DNA of 64,000 nucleotides from Nautilus pompilius (GCA_018389105.1 JACATO010002139.1:1-64000); one strand, 5' to 3'. Positions 25,961 through 40,973 are shown, counted from the stretch's first letter. The notes: generated by a model from the letters alone, not told the origin. Numbers and translations are program-made.

Positions 25961-26892
25961 AGGCTATTGCAAATCGTTTGGCCGCCATGGCTGCACTCAC
26001 AGACACACGAGCATGTATTCATACGCACACGCACACATATCACTCATATCCTTTAAATTGAATAGCATTTATTTCCGTTTACACGCCTTTAATACTTTAT
26101 CTGTATCAACTTTATTCTTCAGATTTATAATAATATCTTTTAGTTTCACTATATGTTTTTGCCTTTTGTTAATTTCAGCTCGAGTTTACAAACACTAACC
26201 CTGATTACTGAGTGGTTCGACGGTGCCGTTTTGGACTTCCTTAACTAAACGCAAACACTGCCGTGGTGTACTGGCTAGATGTTGCCAGATGCTGCAGCAC
26301 TGACCATCAAGAAACAAACGCTCAACAAGCAATGATCTGGTAACGATTTTCAGAGTAAACAAGCAGCACCGAAAGGCTTAAAGATCAAATTAAATAACCT
26401 TTAAGCCGGATTCTCCGCAGACGTTTACACGATTCCTTGTAACCTGTCATTATCACAGCTTCGCCTGTTGCTCAGACATGAGGTTTACGCTTCCGCGTCG
26501 CTCGGAACGAACGATCTTCGAAGCCATCGGCTACTATGGCTGCACTGCATGGTAAAGAACAGCAGTCGAGACAGTTCGCAGTTCAACCAACAGTGCACCA
26601 ACCCCTGAATTCAACATTCTTAGCTGGAAATTTCCAAAAACAGCTCTTTAGCTTTCGGATACTACGCCTGACTTTGCTAGGAAGCCGAGTAAACACATCA
26701 GACATGGCGCCCTGTACTTCAGACGTGACTTCCGGTTAGGTGGCTATACGGTTAAACTGCCATACAATTTCCAATAATATTTGGTGGTTTTATGAACAAA
26801 ACCAAATTGAAACTTTGGTAATATATTTATAATATCACAAAATATTTAAACTCTTTTCATTTCCTTTTCTGAGTGAACGTTTTTGAGAGAGA
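25961..26892. other. No recognised gene
   Basis: A tRNA-like patch (about 26263-26310) may be a SINE scrap. Otherwise nothing recognised. Confidence 0.45.
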
Positions 26893-27120
26893 GCAGCGCG
26901 ATGGTCAAGTGGTAAATCTGTTGACTGCTAAGATCGATGGCCGAAGTTCAAATTCCGGTGGTACCTCCATGAGAAGTTTCTTTTCGCCTTCTTCACCAGC
27001 CGGTCGGGTGAGTTCACTCCAGTTTACCTTCTCACCTATGAAATGAAGAGTTCCAGAAGGGATTTTTCTGCTGTTTTCAGAAGTACCGAGCACAACCGGC
27101 CGTAGGACCTGTAACGCATT
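26893..27120 (+). mobile_element. tRNA-derived SINE-like element
   Basis: A-box-like ATGGTCAAGTGG (26901-26912) and B-box-like AGTTCAAATTCC (26945-26956) in tRNA spacing. The body that follows holds CGCCTTCTTCACCAGCC, which resembles CGTCCTTCTTCAATAACCAG in the element at 39.4 kb, so the two are probably the same family. The 3' limit is uncertain. Confidence 0.65.
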
Positions 27121-28620
27121 CTAGCGGATGACAGCGGCACTACAATCCCTCATTAAAGTTGTCTCCCTTGTAGGTAATGACGTACAGAGAAACTTATGGG
27201 AGATCTTCGAGTACGGAATGCTTTTTTCGAAACGACGCCGCAGCCGATTTACCAGGTAACCCATCGTAGATTTAGAGCTTGCCGTCGAGATCCTTCTGAT
27301 AAGCTTAACAGGTAGCAAAAGGAGCTACAAGGATCTTTCAGGGGGTCTTTTCTCTGACGTCATAAGAACGGGGTCGCTGGCTTGGTAAACTGATGCGCGA
27401 AAAATTAAAAAAAACAGAAGTGGGAAATTCTCACAAACAAAGGCCGCGAATAAATGAAGAAAACAAAGGGGAGATTACTCGGGCGGAATTCGATTCTTAT
27501 GCAGAATTCGGTTTTAGAGTATAAAAGTTGTAGAATGAAGTAATCAAATGGATATTGTTAAGTTGAACGGTAGTTTGTAATAGGATAATAAGAAATGAAC
27601 TCCGTGGTAAAAAAAATCAAAGGTGAAAAACGCCTAAACACGGCGAAAAGTCTGAGGACCGAGATCCAGAACTTGGACGACTGCCAATTGTCTTTCCCCA
27701 GGTTTATTGTTTAAAGAATGGCTTTGTGGTGAAACATATAAATGTTCTCTTCTCTCCTCATTCCTAAAACATAACCATTTGAACCAAAGAATATCATTAA
27801 AAAAAATCATCCTTTCAACATCTGACCATCAGATTTTTCATTATGTCTGCTTGATTATTTTTCAGATACTTTTATGTTGGTAATTGAATTTTTTTTTTTA
27901 AAAAAAAAGATAACCCTGTTTTCTTTTGTAATAAAAAGGAAAAAAACGTGGGGTAGCAAACTAGTGCGCGTGCTGGTCAAAATTTGAGGAAAGGATATAG
28001 CCTGAATATGAAATGGGCTATAGGGAAACTGAAGCCCTAATTACTCCAACCTCCCTTCTTCCCTTTCGCCTCCCTAATAAAAAAGAATGAAAACTGGCTT
28101 ATATATTAGATATTAGATATTAAGTAAATCCCCTCAACGATTTTGAAATAAGACAAAATTTCTACCGTCAACTGAAAAGCAGCAAGCAGAGGAAACAAAT
28201 TCAGCGAGAAAAGAGAAAAGATTTTTTTTTATTATTAATATAGAATGTGGGTTCAGATTTGTGTTTATCGTTAATTCTCCACAAGGCTCCTGAAAGCACT
28301 GAGGCATATTTTTCTAAAATATCAGCATCAATTACCAACACCAGTTTTCATACATTATTCTACTAACTAAATGTTTAAAGGGCGGAACAATTTTCTTCCG
28401 TCTGTTTGATTATTTTAGTGAAAGAGAAGCCAGCGACATTTAGATGGCCTTTACTTGTCGTTATTGGGAAATATAATGAAATATTATTTTGATAATTGTT
28501 AAGTTTTTTAAAATTTTCTTTCACTTATGTGGCCTAATTAGCTTCCATTTATCTTTTTAGCATTTTTTGTAGATTTAAATTTCCAGGACTTTCAAAAAGC
28601 TTAAAAATGTTTCTTTTATG
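27121..28620. other. No recognised gene
   Basis: Contains a CRE octamer at 27355-27362 and A/T homopolymers near 27888-27909. No credible frame. Confidence 0.5.
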
Positions 28621-28978
<358 letters not shown>

Positions 28979-29162
28979 ATTTTGTTTGTTTTTTTTCTGT
29001 GATAAAGTTAAAAAAAAGACTAACGCAACAAAGTTGAGACTGATGTCTTTTTCCGATATCTAATCCTTCTGACCAAAAATTTCAAAAAAAGCCTCTCGTC
29101 GATCAATCTCATCTTCTGTAATCATTGTGAACCCTATGTCTGATTACGAGCATAAAACATCC

Positions 29163-29202
29163 TCTCTCTCTTCTCTCTCTCTCTCTCTCTCCCTCTCTCC
29201 AG
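29163..29202. repeat. (CT)n microsatellite
   Basis: About 40 bp of CT units with small interruptions. Confidence 0.9.
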
Positions 29203-29802
29203 GATTGCTATATATAAAACGACTTCGTTTCCAATCTATTTTTCTTGAATGAATAAGAAACAACTCGTAAAAAATTACTTTAGATTACGAGTTTTTTAAA
29301 GATAAAAAATACTGAACTAAAATAAACAATAAAAAGACTACTTTATATTATCAATAAATATCTTGTAACGGAAAATATTTTAAACCCTTATTGGAATAGC
29401 AAAAAAAAAATTCACATATTTACTTCAGTATTCCTGATTTGGTGTTTTACTATCTATGTCAATAAAAATAGCCAAATTTATTTATTACGGATAATCTTGT
29501 TAATTGTGGCTTCTTTCAGATAAATGCTTTTTAAAAAATTTCTACTATTTCGTTAATTTTAAAAAAAATATATATATACTTTCCTCTTTTGAACTTCATG
29601 TCTCGACATTTAAAAAAAAAGTTTTAAAATTCTAGAAAATGTATTAAAGGAAAGTTGTTATGTATTTATTTATTTGTCTGTTATTGCTTTCCGTGGTGGG
29701 TGTTGTAAAATCCCTAGTAGATTAGATTGTTTTACGAAACGAATAACTTGACTTTCGAGAATTGGTCGTTAAAGGATTTTATTATTTGTCATGGTTTTTT
29801 TA
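29203..29802. other. No recognised gene
   Basis: AT-rich flank of the first mariner element; nothing recognised. Confidence 0.55.
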
Positions 29803-30992
29803 TTAGGTTGTTACAAAAGTTTTGTCGGTTTTCATATCATGTTAATTTGGAGGTTGTTTTTTGCATGCTTGTGAAGGTGCATGTAGATAAGTTATATATC
29901 GTTTTGTAGCATGTACTTTGGCATAGATTATGCAAAACCTACCATTACAAAATCGTTAAATAGATATTTGTTTCAGGGTTCTGAGCGAAGCATGGATAGA
30001 AAAGCTTTCGTGCTATTTTGCTCACGAGTTCAAACCAGGCCACAAAGCGAGCGAGGCGACTTGTAACATTAAACAGGTATGGAGTGAGGACACAGCAAAT
30101 GAGCGCACAGTACAACAATGGTTTGCAAAGTTTCGATCAGGAGATGTGAGCCTCGAAGATGGGGAACGTAGCGGAAGTCCTTCCGGCTAGGATGACAACC
30201 GTCTGAAAACCTCATCTGAAGCCGATCCAAGAAAAACAGTGCGAGAAAATGTTGGAGAGCCTGACGTAAGCACTGCAACTGTTTCCCGGCATCTTGACGC
30301 AATTGGCAAGATGAAAAAGTTTGACAAGTGGGTGCCTCACGAGTTGAATGAAGAGCAACTAAATCGTCAATTGGACATCTGCTCTTCGCTTGTCATAAGA
30401 AACAAAACCGACCCATTTCTTGACCGAATCATTACTTGTGATGAAAAATTGATCATTTACGACAATCGCAAACGATTAGTACAGTGGCCTGACAGACACA
30501 GGCCACATAACCGCATTCCAAAATCCAGCCTCTACCCAAAGAAGGTCATAGTCACTCTCTGGTGGACTGTGATTGATGTCATCCACTATAACCTCTTGCA
30601 ACCTGGCGAAACTATCACAGCTGAAAGGTACTGTCATAAATTAAACGTTCAACAGAAACTCTCCCAACGACAGCCAGCATTGGTGAATCGACGAGGCCCA
30701 ATCCTGCTCCACGATAATGCTCGTCCTCATGTTGCAAATGTAACTCTTCAGAAACTGAACACAATTGGGTACGAAGTTCTCCCTCACCCAGCCCACCTAC
30801 AGACTACCACCTTTTCAAACACCTAGACAAATTTCTTGGTATCAAATGCTTCTCCAGCCAAGCAGCAACTGAAACTGCCTTCCAACAGTTTATCGACTCC
30901 AGAAATCCAGTTTTTTTTTCAAAATGGTAGAAATGCACTTTTAACTCGTTGGCAGAAGTGTATCGATTTGTAATGGAACTTACTTTGATTAA
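29803..30992 (+). mobile_element. Mariner element 1 (Hsmar1/cecropia-like), 3' end lost
   Basis: A 26 bp terminal repeat beginning TTAGGTTGTTACAAAAG lies at 29803-29828, directly after a TA dinucleotide (29801-29802), and resembles mariner ends of the Hsmar1 type. The transposase pseudogene follows. No reverse-complement terminal repeat was found in the few hundred bases after the transposase stop, so the right end is deleted or too diverged. The end given here is the end of the transposase remnant. Confidence 0.8.
29992..30992 (+). pseudogene. Mariner transposase pseudogene (DD34D, cecropia-like)
   Basis: Cut-and-paste transposase remnant. Order of motifs: start MDRKAFVLF, a frameshift near 30010-30028, helix-turn-helix (ERTVQQWFAKFRSGD, about 30088-30132), a stop replacing a sense codon (TAG 30188-30190), the mariner signature WVPHEL (30329-30346), first catalytic Asp in ITCDEK (codon 30440), second in LLHDNARPH (codon 30713). 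The conserved YSPDLSP stretch is deleted with a frameshift near 30790-30800, so the third Asp (TDYH, codon 30802) is in another frame. Two more shifts lie near 30905 and 30967 before a normal-looking end at 30992. Closest in style to human Hsmar1/SETMAR transposases, going by motif recall. It cannot encode an active enzyme. Confidence 0.9.
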
Positions 30993-31617
30993 TAAACTTC
31001 ACGTCATTGTTGCGGCAAAATATAAATATAAAAAATCATTTAAAACTAAATAAATTCTCAATAAAACATGTTTCAAAATAAAACCGATGTTACTATTAAC
31101 TTTTTAAATGAAATCTACTTTATTTTGCAGAGAAGAAAACATACACAGCTGAAAAACGTATTTAGTGATAAAAAAAACAAAGTAATTTTTTAAATATTAT
31201 GCCTTACGTATGAGCTGAATCATTAAAATATTTCAATAAACAAAGAAAATGTTTCCATTTTAGCAGGAACAACCGGACCAGCACCTTCAAGAACTCCAAA
31301 CACAAAAGGAAAACACTTAATGAAATGGCCATCTTTACGTAAAGAAGGAAGGTCCAGTCTAACGTGGCATTTTCTTCTTATACGAGTATAAAAGATAGTG
31401 AATGCGGCATAAATCCTGACAAAATATCTTTGTCCTTTCTTTATCCGTTCACTAAAAATCAAATAAATATTTTTCCATCCATTAAAGTAGAAGAGCAGAT
31501 TTTGTAAGTTGATTTTTAAATGGTTACTATGGAAAAAGAGAAAAGTTCACAACAAATAATGATTCGGTCGAACGTTCAATATTCTACAGCGATTATGTGT
31601 GAGTTTGTGTGCATGTA
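30993..31617. other. Spacer between the two mariners
   Basis: AT-rich spacer that may include the decayed 3' part of element 1. Its last 40 bases are GT-rich and form the left half of the microsatellite split by element 2. Confidence 0.5.
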
Positions 31618-32867
<1,250 letters not shown>

Positions 32868-32989
32868 TATGTGCATGTGTGTCTCTGTGTGTGTGTGTGT
32901 GTGTTGTGTGTGTGTGTGTCTATGTGTGTGTCTCTCTGTATGTGTGTGTGTGTCTGTGTCTATGTGTGTGTGTCTATCTCTATGTGTGT

Positions 32990-33042
<53 letters not shown>

Positions 33043-33122
33043 TCTGTGTGTGTTTGTTTGTTTGTGTGTCTGTGTCTATGTGTGTGTGTCTATCTCTATG
33101 TTTGTGTCTCTCTGTATGTGAA
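32868..33122. repeat. Compound (GT)n tract
   Basis: About 250 bp of TG units with TCTC, TCTATG and TTTG interruptions, abutting the right end of mariner 2. Alternating purine-pyrimidine DNA of this type can adopt Z-form. Cys-Val frames through it are artefacts. Confidence 0.96.
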
Positions 33123-34624
33123 TGTGCATTCATGTGTCTTTAATAACAAAATATCAATGGTTTGTTGTTTTTTTATTATTATTTAGTCAGAATCTTTAAA
33201 ACTTTAGGATATTATTAAATACACGAAAGAAAATTTATTAAAGCTAAAAGTTCTAGAGTGGACTTAGCATTTTAAACAGAACTTATATAAATCTGGTAAA
33301 GACGATTTTGACATCTTATAAAGTATAAAATGTGTGTTATATATAATTAAAATAGCAGCACATTTGCGTAGTTCTGTATGTATTTGTAATTTATTTATCT
33401 CAAAGAATATTAAAAAAAAAACATGGCAAAAACATACAAAGTGAAAACAACCAAATGAATATTTAGAACCATCCATTAATCCTTTTTTCAACACAAGAAA
33501 ATCATCTGCAAACAGAATGGGGCCAAAGCGGGATAATCTCGCTTCCCTTATATTGGATTTAGTAAAAAAGACTATAAAATTATGCAGATTTAAAAGAAAA
33601 ACTGGTGAAGAAAGACAAATTTTAATGAATATTAAAAAACGGGCTGGTGTATTTAATAAATAAAGATTCTTGGATTTGTATTGTGGAATCGGAACAAGAT
33701 ATAGCTGGTATCTTTACGTTATTCCAAACTAATTTGTTATTTAATTTAGAGATATGTGATTAGAAAGCACAAAGTTAAACATTTTGTGGACGTACAGGTG
33801 GTTTTGCTCTCACAGTCTTGCAAGACCATCTTTCGATTTCTCTGGAAGAGGAAATTTGGTCTTTAGGATGGAGAAGTGTTCGGACTGGTAAGACTGAGAG
33901 ATCAACAGAGAACAGTTAGACGGATATCCTGTTAGTCAATTTACATAAATACACTTTTGAGAGAACATTTTATCAGTAATGCGGATTGTAAATCCATTAA
34001 GTTGTAAAATTTTGGAAATGAAAGTCTTTTATAGCCCTGAACTGACTAAATATACTGACCTTAAATGGGTCGCTTATGTGATAATGAAGAGCTAAGGTAG
34101 GGTTTAAAATATTCCTTTATCTGTTTTTATTTTTGTATGCCTCTTGTTTTGGTATTTTGTTAAAATTTAAACTTTTTTTCCACTAAGTCGTGCATAAATA
34201 TTTCTCAGTTTAGCTTAAATGAAATAAATGCTTAGACTAATTAACCATTCGTCTGGTCAAAATAGAACGCATCGCAACTCGACGAAGCTAAACGGTGACG
34301 GTCCGAGCTGGTTAACTGGTGGTACCGTCAACAGAAGCTGGTACAGCGCTCAAGAGGAATGTAAAATTGTTTGAAATATATAAACTTACGTAACGTCGAG
34401 TCTGTTTTTCAGTCTTATCTCTGAGGTGGTAAAAATGGAGGCAGGAAAAATGCCACCATAATTTATTTTAAGTTAAATACGCATGACAGATTTTTTAACC
34501 ATTTTAGCTGGCACTCTCTTTTTTCGGGTTATAGTTTCAAAACGTAGTTTATATATCGCAACATAAAACTTTATTACATAATATATTTTCTAATTTAGAG
34601 TTATATGGAACAAGAAATGTTTTC
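33123..34624. other. No recognised gene
   Basis: AT-rich spacer between two GT tracts. No credible frame. Confidence 0.55.
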
Positions 34625-35168
34625 TCTTCTTTTGTGTGTGTATATGTATGCATATGTATGTGATGTGTTTGTGAGTGTCAGAGTGTATGTGAGAGTGTGT
34701 GCCTCTGTGTGTGTGCCTCTGTGTGTGTGCGTGTGTGTGTATCTGTGTGTGTGTGTGTGTGTGTACGTGTGTGTGTATCTGTGTGTGTGTGTGTCTGTGT
34801 GCCTGTGTGTGTGTGTGCGTGTGTGCCTCTGTGTGTGTGTGTATCTGTGTGTGTGTGTGTACGTGTGTGTGTATCTGTGTGCCTGTGTGTGTGTGTGCGT
34901 GTGTGCCTCTGTGTGTGTGTACGTGTGTGTGTGTATCTGTGTGCCTGTGTGCCTGTGTGCGTGTGTGCCTCTGTGTGTGTGTATCTGTGTGCCTGTGTGT
35001 GTGTGCCTGTGTGTGTACGTGTGTGTGTATCTGTGTGCCTGTGTGTGTGTGTGTGTGTGTGCGTGTGTGCCTCTGTGTGTGTGTACGTGTGTGTGTATCT
35101 CTGTGTCTGTGTGCCTGTGTGCCTGTGTGCGTGTGTGCCTCTGTGTGTGTGCGTATGTGCGTGTGTTT
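34625..35168. repeat. Compound (GT)n tract, about 540 bp
   Basis: GT units with regularly recurring TACGTG, TATCTG, TGCCTG and TGCGTGTGTGCCTC modules, giving a loose higher-order pattern. All three frames on the plus strand and one on the minus strand stay open; none is coding. Confidence 0.96.
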
Positions 35169-36384
35169 TAGAAAGTCAGAGTAAGACATAGATGTATAAT
35201 ATAGAAAAAGAAAAGCAAGAAAATATGTACACATTTTTTTAATATAGTATACTGGCAAAGTTTGACAATAAATGTACCGTCTATATCAAAAGGCTGCCTG
35301 AAGGATTAGTCCATTATAAAGGAAACTGAATCTGGTGTACCAAAACATACTATTAAACAGCAAGCGCTGTGGACTCTCTCTGTTTAACTTTCTTGAGCCC
35401 ACTTAAACGGATTTACTGGAAACCTAACGGTTGGTTCGTCTCGTCTTGTCGTTACTATTATTGTTTCTCCACCTTTGTGTTTTTTTTTTCTACTTTAGCG
35501 AAGTGGTACGCTATAGATCGGAGAACGGTGCTGTCTTCATTAGGATTATCTCCCCCTTTAACTGCTACCCGAACCTGATCACCTGATGCCGAACGAATTT
35601 GAATAAAATAGATACTTCCGGAGTTGGCAACATCAGAAAAAACTATTTCTTTATAATTATGAAAAAAGAGAGAAATGTACCAGGTTCAGTCTAAAAATGT
35701 CGGTGCTGAAAACGTGACAAACATATGAAAAATTTTCATTTAAGGGAGAGAAGTCGTCGTATAACCAAATAAAATATGCCATCACGTGACGTTTATTTTA
35801 CTTTTTGGTTTACATTTTTGACAGATCTTAAAGAATTAATTTTTGTCGAAAAAATACCTGTTCTTTTCAAGCGTACTTAGCCCACTTATATGTAAAAGAT
35901 GAGTCAGGGTTAGGGTTTATGAACTAACATATAAATTTCTGTGACTTACCAGAATAATTCCTTTATCAACAGTTCCCTAAAAATATATGAGCAGTGCCCG
36001 CAGCAAGGGTATTTAGAAGATATTTATTGCTCGCTGCTCGTAGTTTTCATAAGAATGTATTTTTATAATAAGTTTATTATTATGCAAACAGAAGTAAAAC
36101 AAATTTAAATACTGTTGATTAGATATTGCAAAGAGGATACAGTATCATTTGTATCCAAAGTAGATATAAAAAAGATTGTGGAATTTTAAAGTTGTTCCAA
36201 AAAAAATCAGTAGAAACGATTGATCGCGAACATTATAATATTTTAATGGGTTTGTATTTATTTCTCCTGACTACAGCTTTAACGAAGAGCACAAAATTTG
36301 GCGAAACTTTAGCTTTAATAACTGATGCTTTTGACTACAACGCCTTTTACTTTGTAACTAATTTACCATCTTTCATGTTTAACG
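35169..36384. other. No recognised gene
   Basis: AT-rich sequence. A weak short match exists between about 35515-35560 and 6575-6610 (GATCGG-G-ACGGT-CTG), too little to name a family. Confidence 0.5.
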
Positions 36385-36442
36385 TTACCGTGTAAAGATG
36401 GCTCTTTTACACTTTATGATGGTCGTTAAAGATGAGACAAAG
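36385..36442 (+). repeat. Dispersed repeat family B, copy 2 (hairpin)
   Basis: Matches copy 1 (12023-12080) through TGTAAAGATGGCTCTTT, CTTTATG, GTCGTTAAAGATGAG. The arms are TTAACGTTACC and GGTCGTTAA, which pair apart from a two-base bulge although they differ from the arms of copy 1. Confidence 0.6.
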
Positions 36443-39425
36443 ATGGTTTTCGGCTCGATGGTACTTCCAAAGAGAACCCCCACTTATGTTTTTTTCCCCA
36501 CACTTTTCAGAGAATTCGTATCAGGGTGAACATAAGGTGTTAAGAGTACTTTTCAGCGTTAGGTAAAATCCGGTGAACCCTGCAACAGGAGATTGGCTGT
36601 TAGGGAAAGAAATTACCTTCCAGGCGGAATATGACGAGAAAGCAGCGACTTCGCAGCATCATGGTTCACAGCAAACTCTAAGAGCTCCACGCGTAAGTGT
36701 CGGTGTATCTTCCCTCTTTTAGGCGTCGTTTAAAGGTTCTAGTAACTGATGCTCACCTTGCTGTCAGAAAACTATTCCCTAAATCACAAAACAAAGCTCT
36801 AAAAAGACCTGAATAAAAGGACTGGTCTAGAGATGATTATCTGAAATAATATAACAAACAAATAGAGTTTTTTAATATTTACAACGGTATTAAAAATACA
36901 GTTTTTATTTGTAAAAAGAAATAAAGAAAGAAAGAATGATATACTTTCTTTTGTCTTCAAATCGAACCAGATGAAAATGTCATTGGCTTTTCCCCCATAA
37001 TTTTAAAGGCTTCTTTGGTGCAAACTTATGGTTTCTTATTACAAAGCGAAATGATAAAAGGCACTAGTGCAGCATCCCTCCAAAAAGAATCACACAAGAC
37101 AAGTGGGCAGGACAGAACCCACTGTTAAGGATTCAAATGAGCAACGAAGATTCGTTTCCTGATAGCGACACGACGAACAACAGCCCAATGATGCGAGGGA
37201 GGTGAATTACACTTAATCCTCATCCGTAATTTCCCAGGTATCAGAAAGTCCACTGTTCAGTGAGTAACCTGATTCCATCTTACTTACTACAGCGTTAACT
37301 GGTAAAGTTCTGCAATTAACATAACATTTTTAATTTTTTTTTAAAGGAAAATAGTAAAAAAAAAAATTATCATTTTTCTATGGCAAAATCGGCAAGAAAT
37401 GAGAGCTGATATTTGACAAATAAGACGACAGGGTTCTATGATTCGCTTAAATTTTCCACTTTTGAAAAATGGACAAAGAATTTAATTAATAAATAATCAA
37501 TAAAAAAAAAAAATCCACTAATTCTGACATCGATATTTAGAACTATTTTGTTCGTATAAACTGTAAGGAAACTGTTTTTAATGTATGGATAACTAGCAAA
37601 ACCTTAAAAGAGTGATTTTTGTTCCGGCTTATTACGCTCACTCGAATACCCAGCGGATCATGCGTGAAGACATCTAACGATGCGTTAAGAGATCGTTTTA
37701 TGAATTTCCGCGTAATCTACCTTCGCGTGACCATGTTGAAATACGATATAATCGTTACGTGTTGTAAAAGAGGTGAATCTAACGATATTGTCTCGTGCTC
37801 TTTTATTTCAATCACTGGCCGACGGGGTATATTTCAGAAAGACAGTCCACCAAGACCCCGTCAACTTCCCCAAACTGTTTTAACAAAACGAAGCGCAGAG
37901 ATTTATTATTTTTTCATGATCACTGATACTAATTAAGTTAAACCATCTAAAAAAGCGGGATATTAGAGGTGCATCGACTGGCAAGAGCCTTGATCAGTGA
38001 ACAGCAGCAGCAGCAGTTTTCGCGCAGAAATCCGGTTTAATTAACTTTCCCAAGCAACGGACATCTATCATTATGCTTCTCAGGTCTCAGCTCGGTGGCC
38101 AAGTTTCAGCAGGCGCTGACGTGTCCATTTTTCATCTCCAGTGTGTCGTAAATCAGCTATTTCGTTGCAGTTTTGTCGCGACATCGGCTGTACACGCGAG
38201 CATCTAGGTATGGGGGGGGTGATCTTCGCACTATATGTGTCAACGTTGCCATCCATTACCTACGCGTAACATGTGAGACTCTCATATTCATAGTGCGGAT
38301 ATTTAAAAAAAAAAAACAAACAACTTCAGATGCGGCGAATGCAAACCCCGGTCTTCTCTGGGCGTCCTGGCCAGTGATGATATCTAATCGAAATTAATTT
38401 GATTATCCGGCGATCTACGTATCAACATTAAGGCGACACAACAAACCAGGTACCCGGAACTTTCCAAATTAGCTCTTTCCGGTTGGAATTGTCATTAAAA
38501 AGTTATAAGGGGAAGAAAAAAAAAAGAAGTATATTTTCCTTTATAGACTTCTGATGACTTTTCCAGCGTAACCATCGCTTACGTTAATCGTACGATCGAC
38601 ATTTAAATGAACGCGCATCGTTCCTTGTGTGTGAGCGCTTTTCACGTTCTGTTTCCTCACGGTGCTAATAATCTAAATCACGTTATTTTCGCTTTAGCAT
38701 CTCTCAGGAAGTGCAACAGCGCGATCCGCGAGTTAGATGGATGATTGCTTGCTGTGGTTTACTTACGCGTTACTGGGCATCTTTAAAAAGTTGGCACGAC
38801 ATATCAGAACTTGCAAGAATCTGAAAACATAAGAACAAACTGTGTGTAGATTCCGCCTGGTCTTAACGTCAGCCGACTTGGTGTTTACCCCATTCCCTTA
38901 CTTAAAAGCTAATTGTTGTTGTTAGCATCAGAGATAATACAGTACTTTAGTGTTCATCCCTTCACCTAGAAGTTAATCGTTGTTGTTAAGGTCGACAGAC
39001 CTCGGTGCTGTCTAAATTTCTTTGCCTAAAAGCTAATCCGATAACTCATTCCTCCATCAGCGACCTGCTTATAAAATTCATTATGAATCGTGGTTCGAAC
39101 TAAGCGGATTTGCGAAGAGATCACAGAGTCTAATACCCTTACGCAAACCTAGCTAATGGCATTACCATCCAACGCTTTTTAATTTGGCTTATTCATTGCT
39201 TTGGTATAATTTAGTTTCCATGTCATTATAAAAGGCACTTTAAACTAAGTATCCGTGATGTTTCATGTGAATACCAAGAGACTCGGCCCTTTTATTATTA
39301 TTATTTTCTATTTGCTCTGGCTAAATGTAAAAATGTTTCTTACGAATGCTTGAGAATAATGAACAGCTTCTTAAAGGGCGAGTTTATAGGGAGGTTCAAA
39401 CCATACAACGTCGATCGTAGCCTCC
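36443..39425. other. No recognised gene (3 kb)
   Basis: Mixed DNA with short open frames only; a G run (38212-38218) and a CAG run (38004-38016). Nothing recognised. Confidence 0.5.
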
Positions 39426-39695
39426 CTGTATGTCGGACTGGGTGGTGTGGTTGTCCGGTAACTACGATGGTTATGGGACCGAGTTCAAATCCCGCTAAAG
39501 TTCAGTTCGTTTTGGCGTAGTTCGCTGATATGGATTCTTCTTCCCGTCCTTCTTCAATAACCAGCCAGCGGCGTGAGATGGCCAAGAGTTCAAGCAGACG
39601 TTTTTCCACGGTAGACGACCTGCTAACAATTCTATTCTCTTTCGCTTTGCTCCAACGTCGGTGTGCGTGTTCAAAGAAAGAAAGAAAGAAAAGAT
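39426..39695 (+). mobile_element. tRNA-derived SINE with (GAAA)n tail
   Basis: A-box-like GGGTGGTGTGGTTGTCC (39440-39456) and a clear B box GAGTTCAAATCCC (39481-39493). A body follows with CGTCCTTCTTC and AACCAGCCAGCGG, then a terminal (GAAA)n run (39673-39695). Head, body and simple tail are the full architecture of a Pol III SINE mobilised by LINE machinery. Confidence 0.75.
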
Positions 39696-40973
39696 ACCCT
39701 TAATTAGAAGTTACCAGCACTGGTATTTAAAATTAGCACTTTTAAGATATTTTAAGAGTTCAGTGAAGGTGTCTGACGTCTGTTCAGATGCATGCCTCGC
39801 GGAGAGTAACAATGTCGCTGCTGACTAAAAGCTTTGAGCCCAACTAATTTTAATTGGTTGCTCTCGACCCAGAGCTTAAAATAAATAAAGTAGCTAATTT
39901 ATTTGCGGTTGGATAGTGAAACACAATTAAACTTCAATGATCTTTGATTTCTCCTCATTTGGATGAAAAAAACATACTTTGGATTCGTTTGTACCTATCA
40001 GTACACTGTATGACCAAAAGAAATCGTACAAGAGGACATTTGCATTAAGGGGAACTGTGGTGCCAGGAAAATCAGCGGTCCCCAATACGGTAAGGTCTGC
40101 CATGAAATATTCCTTCAGGGCTTTTCGTTATTGTTTTAATTGCTATCCGAGGTTTCTTTGTTTTATTTCTGCTTCTCGTGTAGAAACTAAGCAATAGTTT
40201 TCCTTGAAGAGAGTTTTCAGTGAACCGCTTTTCTGTAGTCGCTTGATAAATTACGTAACAGAGCCGCAATTCCAATCGTCTGTCGTAGGCAGGAATAATT
40301 AGGGGCGGAGAGTAACTCTTCCAATACGAGTATTTAAAGAGAAAAAAGTGGGGCTGAAAGGGCGAGATTCATCTGTTGTTCCCTACTTCAGTCCTACAAG
40401 AGGCAACGGCTTGGAAAGGGCTTAAAATGGCTGCCACTCAACCACCCTGCTTTCCGATTCATCTTCTACATCCTAATTTAATTACTTGATAATTAAAAAC
40501 GTCTATATATAAGGGAAGAAAACAAAAAAAAACATTTTAAACGAAGGTATGAGCAAACACAGTAAGTAATTTAATCAGCATATAAAAGTACCTCACTTGT
40601 GCCGGAACTGGAAGATGTCTTAAACTAAACGAACGCTGATTAGAAACGCGCGAGAGGCCGCGATTAGATACTTTACATCGGAAAACAGGTAATACGTCCA
40701 CACCAACCTAAACATCCGTGAAGGCGGCTCTTTTCGTTAATCAGACGTTATTAATTGAGAAAAAAATCTTATAGAAAATCATTTATCCAAGCGAAAAAAA
40801 TAAAAAAGTCAGATTTTTATTTTGAAAAGAATTTTTGTGAATTTGGAAAATAAGACGAATTGTATCGGAATCGGCTAATTGATGGGCTCTTATTGAGGCT
40901 GCTCTCCTTTAAGAAAACTGTTTAGTTAATTGGTTGGTTTTACCAGAGACGTCACATCAGCCCTCGTAACTCT
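39696..40973. other. No recognised gene
   Basis: No feature recognised. A patch near 40710-40750 recalls repeat family B only faintly. Confidence 0.5.

Noticed and set aside
26893..27120. Functional tRNA gene
   Set aside because: A and B boxes are present, but acceptor and anticodon stems do not close; the layout fits a SINE.
34590..35258. 222-codon Thr/His-rich frame and three Cys-Val frames
   Set aside because: They are translations of the GT/CA tract in every frame.
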